Part shown: positions 23,711 to 25,113 of the stretch, piece after piece | Position numbering within the stretch: position 1 is the stretch's first letter | Layout: the number at the start of each line of letters is the position of its first letter | Source: CAZBWP01 sp964630265 | GTDB lineage: Bacteria; Pseudomonadota; Alphaproteobacteria; Rhodospirillales; Defluviicoccaceae | NCBI GenBank assembly: GCA_964630265.1 | Contig: CAZVRW010000051.1 | Coordinates: 1 to 25,113, forward strand | Length of the DNA: 25,113 nt | Direction: 5' to 3' | Made by a program: the position numbers and the translations under genes | The notes under the pieces: model-generated | What the model was told of the DNA's origin: nothing | Seen by the model: the letters and a program-made list of their open reading frames with translations, nothing else | Databases searched by the model: none

Positions 23711-24976
23711 TATAAGCGCGAAACGCGCTCGCGACCGGGGATGAGCGCCGCGGAGCGCGCCGTTCGAAGCGCCGCTCCAAACGCCCCTGGACGCGCTCCT
23801 TCGTGGCATGCGCCGCCCGTCGTCGTTGTCTATCTGGGCGGCGTCGTCCAGGGCCTGTCGATCGTCAGCGTGCCGGCGCTCGGTGTGGTGCTGAAAACGC
23901 ATCTCGGCCTCAGTGACGCCGCGTATGGTGCGGTGTTCCTGCCGCAGCTCGCCTTCGCCGTCGTCGGCGCGCTGGGCGGCGGCGCCTTGGCCCGGTGGAT
24001 CGGCTTGAAGGTGCTGGCGATCCTGGCGCTCGGCGCCATCGTCGTCGCCCAGGCGCTGCTTGCCGCCAGCGGCGCGCTGCCCGAAGCGTTGGCCTATCCG
24101 GCACTGCTGGTCGCCACCGCCAGCCTTGGCCTCGGCGTTGGCCTGCAGGCCGCCCCCATCAACACCTATCCGGCGATCCTGTTTCCCGGGCGGGCGCATG
24201 CCGCCGTCGTCGCGGCGCACATGCTGATCGGCCTCGGCCTCGCCGCCGGGCCGCTCATCGTCGCGCCCTTCATCGAGGCCGGCGTCTGGTTCGGCTGGCC
24301 CGCATGCCTCGCCGGCATCGCGCTCGTCCTCGCGGTGACGACGGGGCTGGCGGCGCTGCCGCCCGATCCGGCGCTGGCGGCCGGTGGCGCTCCCGAAGCG
24401 CGGCCGGTGGCGGTGCCGCTGTTGTGGGTGTTCGTCGCGCTCAGCGTCCTTTACGCCTTCGTCGAAGGCACCTTCGCCAACTGGGCCGTGGTCTTCCTGA
24501 GCGAGGGGCGGGGGCTCGACGACGCCGTCGCCGGGGTGGCGCTGTCGGTGTTCTGGGGAGCCCTGGTGGTCGGCCGGCTGGCCGGCTCGGCGCTGGTCGG
24601 CAGCGTCTCGCCGCGGCTGCTGTGGGCGGTGATGCCGCTGCTGATGGCCGCGGCCTTCCTGATCATACCGCTGGCCCGGGGGCCGGTGGCCGGCATCGCC
24701 GCCTTCGCCTTCGCCGGCGTCGCCTGTTCGGCCTATTTCCCGCTGATGATCGCGCTGGCCGCCGACGCATTTCCGCGGCATGTCGCCTGGGTCGCGTCGG
24801 CCCTGATCGCCGCCCTGATGGTGGGCATCGGCGCCGTCTCCTTCCTTATCGGGGCGCTGCGCGAGGTGCTGTCCTTCGAGGCGATCTACCGTCTCTCGGT
24901 CGTCTGGCCGCTGCTCGCCCTGGTGCTGGCGATCCCGGTCCTCCGGCATCGCCCGGGCGCCGCGCCCGCCCGTTGA
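23705..24976 (+). CDS. major facilitator superfamily transporter
   Basis: A 423-residue integral membrane transporter with about 12 hydrophobic helices in two halves, separated by a loop near residues 215-238 (LPPDPALAAGGAPEARPVAV). First helix VVVVYLGGVVQGLSIVSVPAL begins near residue 38. The GRLAGSALVGSVSPR segment in the second half is typical for MFS loops. General shape resembles the fucose permease-like (FucP/YfkF) group; substrate cannot be deduced. Two starts are possible: ATG at 23705, inside the 12-bp repeat with AGGG upstream, and ATG at 23741 (MSAAERAVRS), which gives a 411-residue protein with a shorter N-terminus. The stop codon at 24974-24976 lies in the first unit of a 30-bp tandem repeat, so its last residues (GAAPAR) may be repeat-derived. 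Confidence 0.85.
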   Translation: MRYKRETRSRPGMSAAERAVRSAAPNAPGRAPSWHAPPVVVVYLGGVVQGLSIVSVPALGVVLKTHLGLSDAAYGAVFLPQLAFAVVGALGGGALARWIGLKVLAILALGAIVVAQALLAASGALPEALAYPALLVATASLGLGVGLQAAPINTYPAILFPGRAHAAVVAAHMLIGLGLAAGPLIVAPFIEAGVWFGWPACLAGIALVLAVTTGLAALPPDPALAAGGAPEARPVAVPLLWVFVALSVLYAFVEGTFANWAVVFLSEGRGLDDAVAGVALSVFWGALVVGRLAGSALVGSVSPRLLWAVMPLLMAAAFLIIPLARGPVAGIAAFAFAGVACSAYFPLMIALAADAFPRHVAWVASALIAALMVGIGAVSFLIGALREVLSFEAIYRLSVVWPLLALVLAIPVLRHRPGAAPAR

Positions 24977-25113
24977 CCACGGCGGGCCCGGCGCCCGCCC
25001 GTTGACCACGGCGGGGTCCGGCGCCCGGCCGTTGACCACGGCGGGGCCCGGCACCCGCCCGTTGACCACGGCGGGGCCCGGCACCCGCCCGTTGACCACG
25101 GCGGGGCCCGGCA
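24971..25113. repeat. 30-bp tandem repeat running past the right edge
   Basis: Units begin with CGTTGACCACGGCGGG at 24971, 25000, 25030, 25060 and 25090, i.e. spacings of 29, 30, 30 and 30 bp; the fifth is cut by the window. Later units are identical, the first two differ at a few bases. Each unit can fold: in unit one GGCGGGC (24981-24987) pairs with GCCCGCC (24993-24999), and later units pair GGCGGG with CCCGCC. The repeat starts at the MFS stop codon. Read on the minus strand it is an open decapeptide repeat (VNGRVPGPAV type). Confidence 0.92.

Noticed and set aside
23504..25099. A 531-codon minus-strand frame including the 30-bp repeat
   Set aside because: Mostly antisense to the MFS gene, with His/Gln/Asp/Arg-rich translation. 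The repeat part may belong to a gene beyond the edge, but this window cannot show it.
24971..25113. CRISPR array
   Set aside because: The 30-bp units are directly adjacent, with no unique spacers between them, and no cas gene is nearby.

Overview
The window is GC-rich DNA with strong G/C third-position bias. Gene content points to an alphaproteobacterium, probably of the Rhodospirillales type: the dnaG-rpoD macromolecular-synthesis pair beside carA, a DUF3971/AsmA-like protein, a large MscS-type channel, a DUF882 (MepK-like) peptidase and a polyhydroxyalkanoate (PHA) locus. The combination of class III phaE-phaC with PHA-type metabolism would suit a storage-polymer specialist such as a Defluviicoccus relative, but this is a guess and nothing in the window proves it.

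Layout. Positions 1-3849 (minus): dnaG followed by rpoD; rpoD runs off the left edge. Positions 4160-8117 (plus): carA, then a long AsmA/DUF3971 protein. Positions 8240-11937 (plus): an MscS-family channel, a short secreted protein that carries only the C-terminal tail of a YcbB-type L,D-transpeptidase, and a Tat-type DUF882 peptidase. Positions 11975-13501 (minus): an Ap4A phosphorylase-like enzyme and a His-rich periplasmic DUF4399 protein. Positions 14038-17522 (plus): two small MaoC-fold proteins forming a probable split hydratase, then phaE and phaC, closed by a strong terminator. Positions 17644-20308 (minus): a DUF2254 membrane protein, three small genes (zinc ribbon, acidic-tailed basic protein, coiled-coil-like protein) and a cold-shock protein. 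Positions 20928-23128 (minus): an NAD-type short-chain dehydrogenase close to mitochondrial HSD10, and a thiolase. Positions 23705-24976 (plus): an MFS transporter whose stop codon lies inside the first unit of a 30-bp tandem repeat that continues past the right edge.

How the genes work together. The central theme is acyl-CoA and PHA metabolism. The thiolase and the dehydrogenase interconvert acetyl-CoA/acetoacetyl-CoA/3-hydroxyacyl-CoA (or degrade branched acyl-CoA). The MaoC pair can hydrate enoyl-CoA to (R)-3-hydroxyacyl-CoA. PhaE-PhaC polymerise (R)-3-hydroxyacyl-CoA. The YcbB-tail/DUF882 pair is a peptidoglycan locus, apparently with a lost catalytic domain.

The window is also rich in short in-frame tandem repeats (rpoD, the 74-aa gene at 19340, around the MFS gene) and in perfect hairpins between genes. 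I found no tRNA, rRNA, insertion sequence or CRISPR array. The best candidates for something unusual are the gutted L,D-transpeptidase, the split hydratase beside a class III synthase, the twin palindrome upstream of the DUF2254 gene, and the 30-bp repeat at the right edge.
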